Positions 8,864-18,392 of a stretch of 64,000 nucleotides of DNA are shown here, piece by piece. Numbering within the stretch: position 1 is the stretch's first letter; each line of letters opens with the position of its first letter. The DNA comes from Pseudomonas sp. NKUCC02_KPG (GTDB taxonomy: Bacteria; Pseudomonadota; Gammaproteobacteria; Pseudomonadales; Pseudomonadaceae). The translations under genes were made by a program, and so were the position numbers. A model generated the notes under the pieces. It was not told the origin of the DNA. It saw only the letters and a program-made list of their open reading frames with translations, and did not search any database. The stretch is from assembly GCF_019345465.1 (NCBI RefSeq), contig NZ_JAHKRC010000006.1:124001-188000 (forward strand). Direction: 5' to 3'.

Positions 8864-10696
8864 TTGATCAATACCCTGCTTGCCAAAAACAACCACGCCC
8901 GTGCTATTGGTTTATCGGCCCTTGCCCTCTTGATCGGGGGCTGCAGCAGCGGATACCAGCCACCTGATAAAGCCTCCGAATTGCCCCCTGCACCCGAGAT
9001 TTCCTCGGGCTTTCGGGCTGGCATGGCCCCCGTGCATGCAACCCGTCACATGGCCGCGGCAGCCAATCCATTGGCAACCGCTGCAGGGCAGCAGATGCTG
9101 CGCAAGGGTGGATCGGCAATTGATGCGGCCATCGCCATGCAAGCCGTGCTCGCACTGGTAGAGCCTCAGGCAAGCGGCATCGGCGGCGGTGCGTTCATCG
9201 TGTACTGGGACGGCAAGCGGGTTCAGGCCTTTGATGGCCGGGAAACGGCCCCGGCAGGTGCCACTAGCCATATGTTCATGGGTAAAGACGGCCAGCCGAT
9301 CCCTTTTACGCAGGCCCAGATCGGCGGGCGTTCGGTGGGCGTGCCGGGGGTGCTCAGAGCGCTGGAAATGGCCCATCAGCAACATGGCAAACTGCCTTGG
9401 CGTGACCTGTTCCAGCCTGCCATTGAACTGGCGCGCGAAGGGTTTCCTGTCTCCAAACGCCTGCATACCCAAATCACCGCCGACCCCTTCATCGCCGCTT
9501 CACCGCAAATGGCCAAGTACTTCCTGACGGACCAGGGGCAGCCTTTGCCGGTCGGCACACTGCTTAAAAACCCTGAGCTGGCCCAGACCCTGGATGCCAT
9601 CGCTACACGCGGGGCCGACGCCTTCTATCAGGGCGCCGTGGCGCAGGGGATGGTGAATCAGGTCAGGTCCCACACCAACCCCGGCACCCTGTCCCTGTCC
9701 GACATCAGCAGTTACCGGGCCATAGAGCGTCAGCCAGTGTGCGGTGACTATAAACAGTGGCAAGTCTGCGGCATGCCGCCGCCGTCCTCAGGTGGCGTTG
9801 CCGTGCTGCAGACCCTGGGGATTCTCGAAGTCCTGCAAAGCAAATCGCCAGCGCTGGATCTGGCCACCCTGCAACCCGTTCCGAGCAAGACCGGGGCAGG
9901 CCTGGAACCTGCGGTTAGCGCCGTGCACCTGATCTCGGAGGCCGAGCGTCTTGCTTACGCCGACCGGGCGCTGTATCTGGCAGATAGCGACTACGTGCCG
10001 GTCAATGTGAAAGGGCTGACCGATAAAGCGTATTTGCAGGCCAGGGCATCTCTTGTTGGCGAGCGAAGCATGGGGCGCGCCCAGGCGGGGACTCCCGCAG
10101 GGATGAACCTCGCGTTGGCACCGGATCGATCACCACTGCGTATTTCCACCTCGCAAATTGCAGCCGTTGACGATCAGGGCGGCGCCATATCGATGACCAC
10201 CTCGGTTGAAGCTGCATTTGGCTCACATGTGATGACCAACGGCTTTATCTTGAACAACCAACTGACTGATTTCTCCTTTGTCCCTGAGGAAAACGGCAAG
10301 CCGGTGGCCAACCGTATCGAGCCGGGCAAGCGACCTCGTTCTTCAATGGCCCCGACACTGGTATTCGATCGAAAAAGTGGCGAGCTGGTTGCCACCATTG
10401 GTTCTCCGGGTGGCTCCCAGATCATCGAGTATGTGAACAAGGCGGTGATTGGCCTGGTGGACTGGAAACTCGATCCTCAGCAGGCGATCAATCTTCCCAA
10501 CTTTGGTAGCCGCAACGTGGGCACAGAAGTCGAGGCCAGCCTTGTCAGCCCGGCACTGGTGCAGCAGTTGAAGGATCGAGGGCACGATGTGTCCGTCATC
10601 GAGATGACCAGTGGCACCCAGGTTATCGTTCGCGATAAGCAAGGCTGGGCCGCCGGTGCCGATCCTCGCCGTGAAGGCACTGCATTGGGGGACTGA
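8864..10696 (+). CDS. ggt: Gamma-glutamyltransferase, predicted lipoprotein
   Basis: A 610-residue gamma-glutamyltransferase that cleaves gamma-glutamyl bonds (glutathione, gamma-glutamyl peptides) and matures by self-cleavage. The conserved N-terminal region is ATAAGQQMLRKGGSAIDAAI. The likely nucleophile is Thr429 in RISTSQIAAVD, followed by GGAISMTTSVEAAFGS and ILNNQLTDFS. The signal sequence ends in a lipobox, LLIGGC (Cys27), so it is probably anchored in the envelope, whereas many family members are soluble periplasmic proteins. Start: TTG at 8864 with AAGGAA seven bases upstream; a GTG at 8849 is the alternative. 8546-8848 before it shows no clear gene. Confidence 0.9.
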   Translation: MINTLLAKNNHARAIGLSALALLIGGCSSGYQPPDKASELPPAPEISSGFRAGMAPVHATRHMAAAANPLATAAGQQMLRKGGSAIDAAIAMQAVLALVEPQASGIGGGAFIVYWDGKRVQAFDGRETAPAGATSHMFMGKDGQPIPFTQAQIGGRSVGVPGVLRALEMAHQQHGKLPWRDLFQPAIELAREGFPVSKRLHTQITADPFIAASPQMAKYFLTDQGQPLPVGTLLKNPELAQTLDAIATRGADAFYQGAVAQGMVNQVRSHTNPGTLSLSDISSYRAIERQPVCGDYKQWQVCGMPPPSSGGVAVLQTLGILEVLQSKSPALDLATLQPVPSKTGAGLEPAVSAVHLISEAERLAYADRALYLADSDYVPVNVKGLTDKAYLQARASLVGERSMGRAQAGTPAGMNLALAPDRSPLRISTSQIAAVDDQGGAISMTTSVEAAFGSHVMTNGFILNNQLTDFSFVPEENGKPVANRIEPGKRPRSSMAPTLVFDRKSGELVATIGSPGGSQIIEYVNKAVIGLVDWKLDPQQAINLPNFGSRNVGTEVEASLVSPALVQQLKDRGHDVSVIEMTSGTQVIVRDKQGWAAGADPRREGTALGD

Positions 10697-10740
10697 GCCA
10701 GCGCCCACAGGTCTGGTAATGCCCTTGATGGCAGAGTCAA

Positions 10741-10797
10741 TGTGGGAGCGGGCTTGCTCGCGATGCAGGCGCAGGCGCTGATCAGGCCTGCGCCTGC
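10741..10797. repeat. REP element plus 12-bp hairpin
   Basis: A single REP core (TGTGGGAGCGGGCTTGCTCG at 10741) is followed by a perfect 12-bp stem, GCAGGCGCAGGC/GCCTGCGCCTGC (10765-10776 and 10786-10797, nine-base loop). The second arm encodes the last residues of the convergent DUF1652 gene. It probably serves as the 3' end for both neighbours. Confidence 0.75.
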
Positions 10798-11060
10798 CAG
10801 GCCTGTGGCGGTACGAAGCTTTCGAGTTCGTCCTCCACGACCTGGATGATGTGCCCCAACTGGCCCAGGCTCATGACCGTGGCGCAGGGGATGCCGGCAA
10901 TCGCAATCACGGTCTCGCCACTGGCGCGGTCAAACAGTCGGGCGATCATGCTGCTCGGCGCGTCCATGGTCGCCTCGAAGCCCATCGGATGAAAATGCCA
11001 GCGCATCAGTTGGCAGGCGTTCGGGAAGGTGACTTTATTGATGTTTCCCTGCGAGTACAT
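10782..11060 (-). CDS. DUF1652 family protein
   Basis: A 92-residue protein of the Pseudomonas-restricted DUF1652 family, recognised by FPNACQLMRWHFHPMGFEA, DRASGETVIAIAGIPCATV and a C-terminal helical segment with VEDELESFV. Function is unknown. The ATG has AGGAA seven bases upstream. It is divergent from the AraC-type gene at 11303; the 240 bases between them hold no further gene that I can support. Confidence 0.85.
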   Translation of the reverse strand: MYSQGNINKVTFPNACQLMRWHFHPMGFEATMDAPSSMIARLFDRASGETVIAIAGIPCATVMSLGQLGHIIQVVEDELESFVPPQAWQAQA

Positions 11061-11302
11061 AGAGCAATTCCTTTAGCTCAAGTTGTGGCTGCGGCACGAT
11101 TCTGGCCGCGTGTGTTTGCACGTATTGCGAGCTCAAAGCTAGCATCCAACACTGATAGCGATAAGCCTTATTTTGCCCGTTAGCCGATTGAGTGCTCAGG
11201 TTTTGATATGAATCATGCACTTAGGCTTTTTATCTCCTGTCGAAGGCCATTGAAGCCGGCGCACAAACTCGGCACTCTCTGTTTTTTGCCTTCGAGCACT
11301 CT

Positions 11303-12133
11303 ATGTCAGCCTTAGACGACGGCCCCGAGCACACCCGCGCCACTGGCGAAACCGTGATGCGTTATCACCTGTGCTGGAAGCATCGGGACCTTGATGGAGT
11401 CATGGCGCTTTATCATCCCGAGGTGATCTACAACGATTTTTTCCAGAATCGGGTCATGACCCTCGATGAACTGCGCGAGTATGTGCAGTCGTCCATGCCC
11501 AGAGAACCGGATGAAGCACTCGAACACAGCGATCGTATCCGCCTGGATGGCAATACCGCCTTTATCCAGTACCGCATGACCCTGCGCGGCAGCCAGGGCC
11601 TGGTGTCCTTCCGGGCCAGCGAAGCCATTACCGTGCGTGACGGGCTGATCTGGAGGGTCAATGAGTACGCCTCTCTGGTTCACGAAGCCGCCGCTCATTG
11701 CGCACGTCCGGGATCGTTGCGGCCTGCGGTCAGCCGCCTTGGGCTTTCGGCCCGGCAATTGAGCTTCATGGCCCAGGACCTGCAAACCTATTTCGAACGC
11801 CAGCAACCCTGGCTCGATCCCGACCTGGACCTGCAACAAGTGGCCAAAGCGTGCGGTTACACCCGCAATCAGATGTCCTATCTGCTCAACCAGGTGCTGG
11901 GGCTCAGCTTTTATCGCTATGTGAACCAGGCACGGCTGCGCCATGTACTGGCGGCGATGGATGTGGCCGCAACCCCTGTCAAAGTCGATGAGCTGGCTTT
12001 TTCGGCGGGGTTCAACTCGATATCAGCGTTTTACAGCTGTTTTCGCCAGCACACCGGGCAATCGCCCAAGGCCTACGCCAAACAAATTTCTTTGCGGGCA
12101 CGCACGCAAGACGCGCCAGAGGCCAACGACTAG
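11303..12133 (+). CDS. AraC-family regulator with N-terminal NTF2/SnoaL-like domain
   Basis: A 276-residue protein. Residues about 8-120 (YHLCWKHRDLDGVMALYHPE ... ITVRDGLIWRVNEYAS) look like a SnoaL/NTF2-like cone fold. Residues about 165-265 form the double helix-turn-helix of AraC proteins (LQQVAKACGYTRNQMSYLLN, then VDELAFSAGFNSISAFYSCF). The SnoaL-like part probably binds an effector. It precedes an amine oxidoreductase, a cupin and a polyamine-type binding protein in the same direction and likely regulates them, although it may also be read with them. Confidence 0.85.
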   Translation: MSALDDGPEHTRATGETVMRYHLCWKHRDLDGVMALYHPEVIYNDFFQNRVMTLDELREYVQSSMPREPDEALEHSDRIRLDGNTAFIQYRMTLRGSQGLVSFRASEAITVRDGLIWRVNEYASLVHEAAAHCARPGSLRPAVSRLGLSARQLSFMAQDLQTYFERQQPWLDPDLDLQQVAKACGYTRNQMSYLLNQVLGLSFYRYVNQARLRHVLAAMDVAATPVKVDELAFSAGFNSISAFYSCFRQHTGQSPKAYAKQISLRARTQDAPEAND

Positions 12134-12168
12134 GATCGAGCCATTCTTGGATCGGTGTGGAGTCGGTA

Positions 12169-13575
12169 ATGCCAGCATGGCGCTCAATCAGTTTGTGGAT
12201 GGACCAGCTTGGGGAGGAACTCGTACCTCGCCCGTCCCTTGAGCACGACCTGGATGTCGATGTGGTCATTATCGGCGCCGGTTACACCGGACTCTGGACG
12301 GCGTACTACCTCAAACGCCATGCGCCTGAACTGAGTATCGCCATCGTTGAGGCGCAAACAGCAGGCTTTGGCGCTTCCGGACGCAACGGTGGCTGGTTGA
12401 TGGGCAACTTGCTGGGTGAAGACCGCTTGCTCGCAGGCCTGTCTGTGGAGCAGCGGCGCCAATCCTTCGATTTGCTGCACGGCATTCCCGATGAAGTAAA
12501 GAGCGTCATTGATCGTGAAGGGATCGAGTGTGATTACCGCAAAGGGGGCGGGCTGTATTGCGCGGCCCGCTATCCGGAGCAGGAAGCCAGCTTGCGCAGC
12601 TATCTGGCGAGTCTTTATGCCGAAGGCCTGGACGAGTCCGACTACCGTTGGTTAAGCCCCGCCGAACTGGAACAGCAGATCCGCGTCGCCAAACCCTATG
12701 GCGGGATTTTCACACCCCATATTGCAACCATTCACCCTGCCAAACTGGTACGCGGCCTGGCCCGTGCCGTTGAGCGCATGGGGGTGAAGATTTATGAACA
12801 AAGCCCGGTAACCGAATGGCGCGCAGGTTTTGCCCGCACTGCCAGGGCCCAGGTCCGCAGCCGGTGGGTGGTGCCAGCCGTGGAAGGCTACGCCAACACC
12901 CTGGCCCCTCTTGGGCGTTATCAATTGCCTGTGCAGAGCCTGCTGGTGGCTACCGAACCCTTGTCGCAAGCCACTTGGGACGGCATCGGCCTGTCCCGAG
13001 GCCAGGCCTTCAGCGAAAGCAGCCGTCAAGTCACCTACGGCCAGCGCACTGCGGACAACCGCCTGGTGTTCGGGGCCCGGGGTGGCTATCAGTTTGGCGG
13101 GCGCTTGCGCGAGAACTTTGATCTGAGCAAGGACGAAGTCCAACTGCGTCGCTATCTGTTTGGCGAACTGTTCCCGCAGCTTAAAGATGTGGAGATCACT
13201 CACGCCTGGGGCGGCAATCTGGGGATGTCGCGACGGTTTCAGCCGCACATGCTCTGTGATCGCCAGCAGGGCATTGCGTTGGCCGGTGGGTACGGCGGAG
13301 AGGGGGTAGGCGCCAGTCATTTGGGCGGGCGCACCCTGGCAGACCTGATTTTGCAGCGCGACACCCTTGAGGTCAGGCAACCGTGGGTGTTGACCGAAGG
13401 CGGTCTCGGCGCACTCAAGGCCTGGGAGCCCGAGCCGTGCCGCTGGCTGGGCTACAACGCGATCATTCGCAGCTTTGTGTACGAAGACAAAACCCTGGCC
13501 AATCCGGACAGCCCGCCCTGGCGTCGGCAATTTGCCAGCCGCATGGCCGGGTTTATGGAAGGTTTCATGCATTAA
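12169..13575 (+). CDS. FAD-dependent amine oxidoreductase (DAO family, PuuB-like)
   Basis: A 468-residue flavoprotein. The dinucleotide-binding motif is VDVVIIGAGYTGLWTAYYL, followed by the GASGRNGGW motif of D-amino acid/gamma-glutamylputrescine oxidoreductases. The C-terminal HAWGGNLGMS and GGYGGEGVGASHLGGR complete the FAD site. Such enzymes oxidise secondary or primary amines, and the adjacent cupin and polyamine-type binding protein favour a polyamine-derived substrate. The ATG at 12169 is preceded by GGAG; a GTG at 12157 is an alternative start. Confidence 0.85.
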   Translation: MPAWRSISLWMDQLGEELVPRPSLEHDLDVDVVIIGAGYTGLWTAYYLKRHAPELSIAIVEAQTAGFGASGRNGGWLMGNLLGEDRLLAGLSVEQRRQSFDLLHGIPDEVKSVIDREGIECDYRKGGGLYCAARYPEQEASLRSYLASLYAEGLDESDYRWLSPAELEQQIRVAKPYGGIFTPHIATIHPAKLVRGLARAVERMGVKIYEQSPVTEWRAGFARTARAQVRSRWVVPAVEGYANTLAPLGRYQLPVQSLLVATEPLSQATWDGIGLSRGQAFSESSRQVTYGQRTADNRLVFGARGGYQFGGRLRENFDLSKDEVQLRRYLFGELFPQLKDVEITHAWGGNLGMSRRFQPHMLCDRQQGIALAGGYGGEGVGASHLGGRTLADLILQRDTLEVRQPWVLTEGGLGALKAWEPEPCRWLGYNAIIRSFVYEDKTLANPDSPPWRRQFASRMAGFMEGFMH

Positions 13576-13605
13576 CCCACACTTGCGCTTAACAGGAAGC
13601 ATCCC

Positions 13606-13947
13606 ATGAGCATCACTCAATTCAAAAATACCGCCCACGTGGCCTTGCACGAGTCTTTCCCCGTCGCCGTACCGCTCGGTACGCCGGTGGCGGTGACGTC
13701 AGTCACCTGTGTCGAACGTAGCGACGGCGTCGAAACCGGCATCTGGGAATGCACCCCGGGCCGCTGGCGTCGCCAGATCGTGGCGCAAGAGTTCTGTCAC
13801 TTTATCCAGGGCCGCTGCACCTTCACCCCGGATAACGGTGAACCCCTGACAATCGAAGCGGGCGATGCACTGATGTTGCCTGCCAACAGCACCGGAATCT
13901 GGGACATCCAGGAAACCGTGCGCAAGACCTATGTATTGATCCTTTGA
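13606..13947 (+). CDS. Small cupin protein (Cupin_3/DUF861 type)
   Basis: A 113-residue single-domain cupin. The segment GIWECTPGRWRRQIVAQEFCHFIQG followed by EAGDALMLPANSTGIWDIQE (about residues 45-105) matches the cupin_3 fold. Members often accompany amine oxidoreductase/aminotransferase operons, where their role is unclear. It lies 30 bases after the oxidoreductase and 54 before the binding protein, so it is probably in the same transcript. Confidence 0.8.
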   Translation: MSITQFKNTAHVALHESFPVAVPLGTPVAVTSVTCVERSDGVETGIWECTPGRWRRQIVAQEFCHFIQGRCTFTPDNGEPLTIEAGDALMLPANSTGIWDIQETVRKTYVLIL

Positions 13948-13962
13948 TCGCCGAAACCTGCC

Positions 13963-13970
13963 AATAAAAA
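13963..13970 (+). promoter_or_regulatory. Possible Crc/Hfq motif before binding-protein gene
   Basis: AATAAAAA fits AANAANAA and lies about 32 bases before the ATG at 14002. A single octamer at this distance is weaker evidence than the tandem motif at 5190. Confidence 0.25.
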
Positions 13971-14001
13971 CAGCTGCCCAAAATATGCAAGGAATCGAAT
14001 C

Positions 14002-15081
14002 ATGATCCGTATGACCCTGTTGCCCCTGATGCTGGCCGGTACGCTGTGTCAGGCCGCCGAAACTGTGAAGGTCTATAACTGGTCGGACTACATTGCTCCT
14101 GACACGATGAAGAACTTCCAGCGCGATACCGGTATTGCGTTCAGCTATGACGTGTTCGACAGCAACGAGACGCTGGATGGCAAGTTGATGACGGGCTCAT
14201 CGGGTTATGACGTGGTGTTTCCCTCCAACCACTTCATGGCGCGGCAGATCCAGGGCAAGGCCCTGAAGAAACTCGACAAGAGCCAGTTGCCGAACTGGAA
14301 GAACCTCAACCCGGTGCTGCTCAAGGCGCTGCAGGTCAATGATCCGGGCAACGAGCACGGGTTTCCCTATCTGTGGGGCAGTACCGGGATTGGCTACAAC
14401 ATCGCCAAGGTCAAGGCCGTGTTGGGTGACGATGCGCCGGTGGATTCCTGGGACTTGATCTTCAAGCCCGAAAACATGGAAAAGCTCAAATCCTGTGGCG
14501 TAGCGATTCTCGACAATGGCCCGGAAATCCTGCCCGCGGCGCTCAACTACCTGGGCTTGCCCCATCACAGCAAGAACCCGGCCGACTACAAGAAGGCTGA
14601 AGAGTTGCTGCTCAAAGTCCGGCCCTATATCAGCTACTTCCATTCATCGAAGTACACCAGTGACTTGGCCAACGGCAATATCTGCGTGGCAGTCGGCTTT
14701 TCGGGAGACATTCTGCAGGCCGAAACCCGGGCCAAAGAAGCCAATAACGGCGTCGAAATCGGCTACAGGATTCCCAAGGAAGGTGCCGCCATCTGGTTTG
14801 ACATGGTTGCCATGCCCAGCGACGCACCGGACGAAAAAGCTGCCTATAGCTTTATGAACTACCTGCTGCGCCCGGACGTGATGGCCGGTATCACCAACCA
14901 TGTGCATTACGCCAATGGCAACGAGCAGGCAGATGCCTTGGTCAGCCCTGAAATCAAGGCTGACACCAAGGTCTATCCAACCCCTGCAATGATGGACACG
15001 TTGTTTGCGCTGGAGGCCATGCCGCTGAATATCGACCGGGTACGCACCCGTATCTGGACCAATATCAAAAGCGGCAAGTGA
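14002..15081 (+). CDS. Polyamine-type ABC transporter periplasmic binding protein (PotF/SpuD-like)
   Basis: A 359-residue protein with a signal peptide (MIRMTLLPLMLAGTLCQA). The mature N-terminus is ETVKVYNWSDYIAPDTM, a hallmark of putrescine/spermidine binding proteins, and AYSFMNYLLRPDVMAGITNH marks the C-terminal domain. It would capture a polyamine or related amine in the periplasm. No ABC permease or ATPase genes are adjacent, so it must share a transporter encoded elsewhere or serve another role. Confidence 0.88.
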   Translation: MIRMTLLPLMLAGTLCQAAETVKVYNWSDYIAPDTMKNFQRDTGIAFSYDVFDSNETLDGKLMTGSSGYDVVFPSNHFMARQIQGKALKKLDKSQLPNWKNLNPVLLKALQVNDPGNEHGFPYLWGSTGIGYNIAKVKAVLGDDAPVDSWDLIFKPENMEKLKSCGVAILDNGPEILPAALNYLGLPHHSKNPADYKKAEELLLKVRPYISYFHSSKYTSDLANGNICVAVGFSGDILQAETRAKEANNGVEIGYRIPKEGAAIWFDMVAMPSDAPDEKAAYSFMNYLLRPDVMAGITNHVHYANGNEQADALVSPEIKADTKVYPTPAMMDTLFALEAMPLNIDRVRTRIWTNIKSGK

Positions 15082-16056
15082 TTAGCGCAGTGCTTGCGGG
15101 TTAACCAGGTTGGCCGGGCGGTCACCGGCCAATGCCGCCAGCAGATTATCGACCGCACAGCGCGCCATTGCTTCGCGGGTCTCGAACGTGGCCGAGCCGA
15201 TATGCGGGGTGGCCACCACGTTATCCAGTTTCAGCAAGGGCGAGGTCAGCTCCAGCGGTTCGCGCTCGAATACGTCAAGCCCGGCAGCCCGTATCTGGCC
15301 GTTTTGCAAGGCATGAATCAGCGCCGCTTCGTCCACCACCTTGCCCCGCGAGATATTGATAAAGATGCTCTCGGGACGCATCAGGGCAAATTGCCCGGCA
15401 CCGATCAGGCCTTCGGTCTGAGCGGTCAGGGGCAGGGTCAGGCAGATAAAGTCGGCTTGCTGCAATAACTCATCCAGGCTGCGGTATTGCGCGTTGAAGC
15501 GCGCTTCAACAGCGGGCTTGGGCGAATTGCTGTGGTAAATCACCGGCATTCCGAAGCCAAAGTGGCCGCGTTGGGCCAGGGCTTCACCAATGCGGCCCAT
15601 GCCGATAATGCCCAGGGTCTTGCCATGCACGTCGGTGCCGAAATGCTCGGGGCCGACGTTTTTTTGCCATTGGCCATTACGCACCATATTGGCCAGTTCC
15701 ACCACGCGGCGGGCGCTGGCCAGTACCAGGGCGAAGCCGGTGTCTGCGGTGGTCTCGGTGAGCACGTCAGGTGTATTGGTGAGCTGGATTTTACGTTCGG
15801 TCAGGTAATCGATGTCGTAATTGTCGACACCCACCGAGACGCTGGACACCACTTCAAGATCTGGCGCCAGATCCAGCAACTGCGCGTCCAGCTTCAGGCT
15901 TGCCCCCAGTATTCCCTGGGCCTGGGGCAGGGCGGCACGCAATGTGTTCATGCCGTCGGCGTCCAGGCGCTCGATCAGCGTGACATTGGCGTGGGCTTCT
16001 AGGCGCTGCATCAGCGCCTGGGACAGTTCTTTGTAGAGCACGACATTCTTTTTCAA
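15082..16056 (-). CDS. kguD: 2-ketogluconate-6-phosphate/2-hydroxyacid reductase
   Basis: A 324-residue D-isomer 2-hydroxyacid dehydrogenase. The NAD(P) motif is LGIIGMGRIGEALAQRG, catalytic Arg lies in NISRGKVVDE and catalytic His in PHIGSATFETRE. As the last gene of the kgu operon it should reduce 2-keto-6-phosphogluconate to 6-phosphogluconate. Start chosen at a TTG (MKKNVVLYKELSQ, complement of 16056), which matches the usual family N-terminus; further TTG/GTG candidates lie up to 16080. No ATG is available. Confidence 0.87.
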   Translation of the reverse strand: MKKNVVLYKELSQALMQRLEAHANVTLIERLDADGMNTLRAALPQAQGILGASLKLDAQLLDLAPDLEVVSSVSVGVDNYDIDYLTERKIQLTNTPDVLTETTADTGFALVLASARRVVELANMVRNGQWQKNVGPEHFGTDVHGKTLGIIGMGRIGEALAQRGHFGFGMPVIYHSNSPKPAVEARFNAQYRSLDELLQQADFICLTLPLTAQTEGLIGAGQFALMRPESIFINISRGKVVDEAALIHALQNGQIRAAGLDVFEREPLELTSPLLKLDNVVATPHIGSATFETREAMARCAVDNLLAALAGDRPANLVNPQALR

Positions 16057-16076
16057 GGGAATCACCAACGTTGAAT

Positions 16077-17372
16077 TCAAGAGTGGGCCAGGCGTTGCGA
16101 AGTACTGTGGTGCGGCGCAGCAGGGTCTTTGGCAGCGGGTTTGAGCATCAGTGTCAGGAGCACCGAAATCATCAGGGCACCGCTCATCAACAAGAAGGAT
16201 GCACCGGTGGAGCCGGTGGAGCTGTTCAGATAGCCAACCAGGTACGAGCCTGCAAATGAGCCCAGCGCGCCCATGCTGTTAATCAGGGCCATAGCGCCAC
16301 CGGCCACGTTGGAGGGCAGGATTTCCGGGATGATGGCGAAAAACGGGCCATAGGGTGCGTACATGCAACCACCGGCGATCACCAGCAATGCGTAGGACCA
16401 CCAGAAGTGTTCGGCGCCCAGCATGTAGGATCCGTAGAACGCGATAGACGCGATCAGCAGCGGCGGCCAGACAAAGCGTTTGCGCTTTTGCAGTTTGTCC
16501 GAGCCCCAGGACACCACCAGCATGGCGATGACCGCTGCCAGATACGGCAGGGCAGAAAGCCAGCCCGCTTCGATCATGTCCATCTGCGCGCCCTGCTTGA
16601 GGATCGACGGCAACCACAGCACAAAGCCGTACACGCCGATACTCCAGCAAAAGAACTGCAAGGCCAGCAGGATAACGGCCGGTGTACGGAACGCAGCTGC
16701 ATAGTTTTTCACCGGCTTCATGCCGACTTGCTCGGCATCCAGCGCGCTTTGCAGGTCCACTTTCTCCTGGTTGCTCAGCCATTTGGCTTCGCTTGGACGG
16801 TCATCGGCCAGGCGCCACCAGATAAACGCCCAGAACACTGCAGGCAGGCCTTCGACGATAAACATCCAGCGCCAGCTGTAATGCTGTACCAGATAGCCAG
16901 AGACCACCGACATCCAGAGCATGGTCACCGGGTTACCCAGGATCAGGAAGGTGTTGGCGCGTGAGCGTTCGGCACGGGTGAACCAATGACACAGGTACAC
17001 AAGCATCGCCGGCATCACGGCGGCTTCAACCACCCCGAGCATAAAGCGGATAGCGATCAGCCAGTAGGCGTTGGAGACCACGCCGGTCAGTGTGGCGAGG
17101 CTGCCCCAAAGGATCAGGCTGACAAAAATCAGCTTTTTGACGCTGTTTCTCTGGGCGTAGATGGCACCGGGTACCTGGAAGAAGAAATACCCCAGGAAGA
17201 ACAGCGCGCCCAGCAATGACGACAGGCCTGGGGTGATATTGAGGTCTTCGGCCATCCCGGAGGCAGCGGCGAAGCCGTAGTTGGCTCGGTCAAGGTACGC
17301 CAGACTGTAGGTGATAAACACGATCGGCATGATGTACCACCAGCGACGGGCGGCGAGTTTTAGCGATTGCAT
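16077..17372 (-). CDS. kguT: 2-ketogluconate MFS transporter
   Basis: A 431-residue protein of the anion:cation symporter branch of the MFS with 12 predicted membrane helices (first: YIMPIVFITYSLAYLDRANYG, typical of this branch). In the kgu operon it imports 2-ketogluconate across the inner membrane. The ATG (complement of 17372) has AGGAG eight bases before it; an N-terminally longer frame starts upstream but lacks support. About 20 bases separate it from kguD. Confidence 0.9.
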   Translation of the reverse strand: MQSLKLAARRWWYIMPIVFITYSLAYLDRANYGFAAASGMAEDLNITPGLSSLLGALFFLGYFFFQVPGAIYAQRNSVKKLIFVSLILWGSLATLTGVVSNAYWLIAIRFMLGVVEAAVMPAMLVYLCHWFTRAERSRANTFLILGNPVTMLWMSVVSGYLVQHYSWRWMFIVEGLPAVFWAFIWWRLADDRPSEAKWLSNQEKVDLQSALDAEQVGMKPVKNYAAAFRTPAVILLALQFFCWSIGVYGFVLWLPSILKQGAQMDMIEAGWLSALPYLAAVIAMLVVSWGSDKLQKRKRFVWPPLLIASIAFYGSYMLGAEHFWWSYALLVIAGGCMYAPYGPFFAIIPEILPSNVAGGAMALINSMGALGSFAGSYLVGYLNSSTGSTGASFLLMSGALMISVLLTLMLKPAAKDPAAPHHSTSQRLAHS

Positions 17373-17438
17373 GTGAGGTGCTCCTGAGCTTGTTTTTGTT
17401 TTTTCGCAGCAGGTTACAAATGAAGCCAATGACGGTGT

Positions 17439-18392
17439 TTAAAGGGACGCGGGCAGCGCGCTGTAGGTGTTCAGTTCGGCACGGGTCGGCAAACCCTCCA
17501 TGTCGCCACGGCTCTGTACGGCACGGCTGCCGATCCAGTTGCCCCGTTGTACGGCCTGGGCAAATCCGAGGTTTTCCAGCAAGGCACTGACCACCCCGAC
17601 GGCAAAGCCATCACCGGCACCGACGGTGTCGATGACGTTGGCCACGGGTACGGCCGGGATAAATTGTTCATCCTGGGCCGTGCGATAGAACGCACCTTTG
17701 GCACCCAGTTTGATGATCACTGCTTCCGCGCCCTGGTCGAGGTAGAACGCGGCAATATCAGCCGGGTCGTCGTAGCCGGTCAGTATCCGGCCTTCGCTCA
17801 GGCCCGGCAGTACCCAGTCGGCACAGGCGGCGAGGGCGTTGATGTCGCGGATCATCTGTTGCTCGCTGGCCCATAGCGAAGGTCGCAGATTGGGGTCGAA
17901 CGACACGCTGCTGCCTGCGGCGCGCATCGACTTCATCAAATCGAAGGACAACGCATTGCAGCTCGGCGAGAGTGCAGGGGGGATGCCGGTGGCGTGCAAA
18001 TGCCTGGCACTGAGCAACTGCGCATTGAGCGCAGAACTGTTCAGGTGACTGGCGGCCGAACCGCGACGGAAGTATTCGACCTGCGGGTCGCTGCCATCAT
18101 CGACGCGGGACTTGAGCTGAAAGCCGGTGGGGTTCAGCGGATCGATTTCAACATGCTGGCAGTCCAGGCCTTCGGCTTGCAGCGTGTCGAGTACAAAACG
18201 CCCCAGGGAGTCGGCGCCTACGCGGCTCAGCCAGGTGACATTGAAACCCAGCCGGGCAAGGCCGATGGCTACGTTGCTGTCAGCCCCGGCGATGCGCTTG
18301 TGGAACTGCCCGACTTGCGCCAGATCACCGGTGTGCTCGGCGACCAGCATGGCCATGGTTTCGCCAAACGACAACACATCAACCTTAGACAT
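17439..18392 (-). CDS. kguK: 2-ketogluconate kinase (PfkB family)
   Basis: A 317-residue ribokinase-like sugar kinase. The N-terminal glycine-rich signature is [20 protein letters not shown], and [20 protein letters not shown] contains the catalytic aspartate and anion hole. It phosphorylates 2-ketogluconate at C6. Its start overlaps the end of kguE by 8 bases, so the two are probably translationally coupled. Confidence 0.92.
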   Translation of the reverse strand: MSKVDVLSFGETMAMLVAEHTGDLAQVGQFHKRIAGADSNVAIGLARLGFNVTWLSRVGADSLGRFVLDTLQAEGLDCQHVEIDPLNPTGFQLKSRVDDGSDPQVEYFRRGSAASHLNSSALNAQLLSARHLHATGIPPALSPSCNALSFDLMKSMRAAGSSVSFDPNLRPSLWASEQQMIRDINALAACADWVLPGLSEGRILTGYDDPADIAAFYLDQGAEAVIIKLGAKGAFYRTAQDEQFIPAVPVANVIDTVGAGDGFAVGVVSALLENLGFAQAVQRGNWIGSRAVQSRGDMEGLPTRAELNTYSALPASL

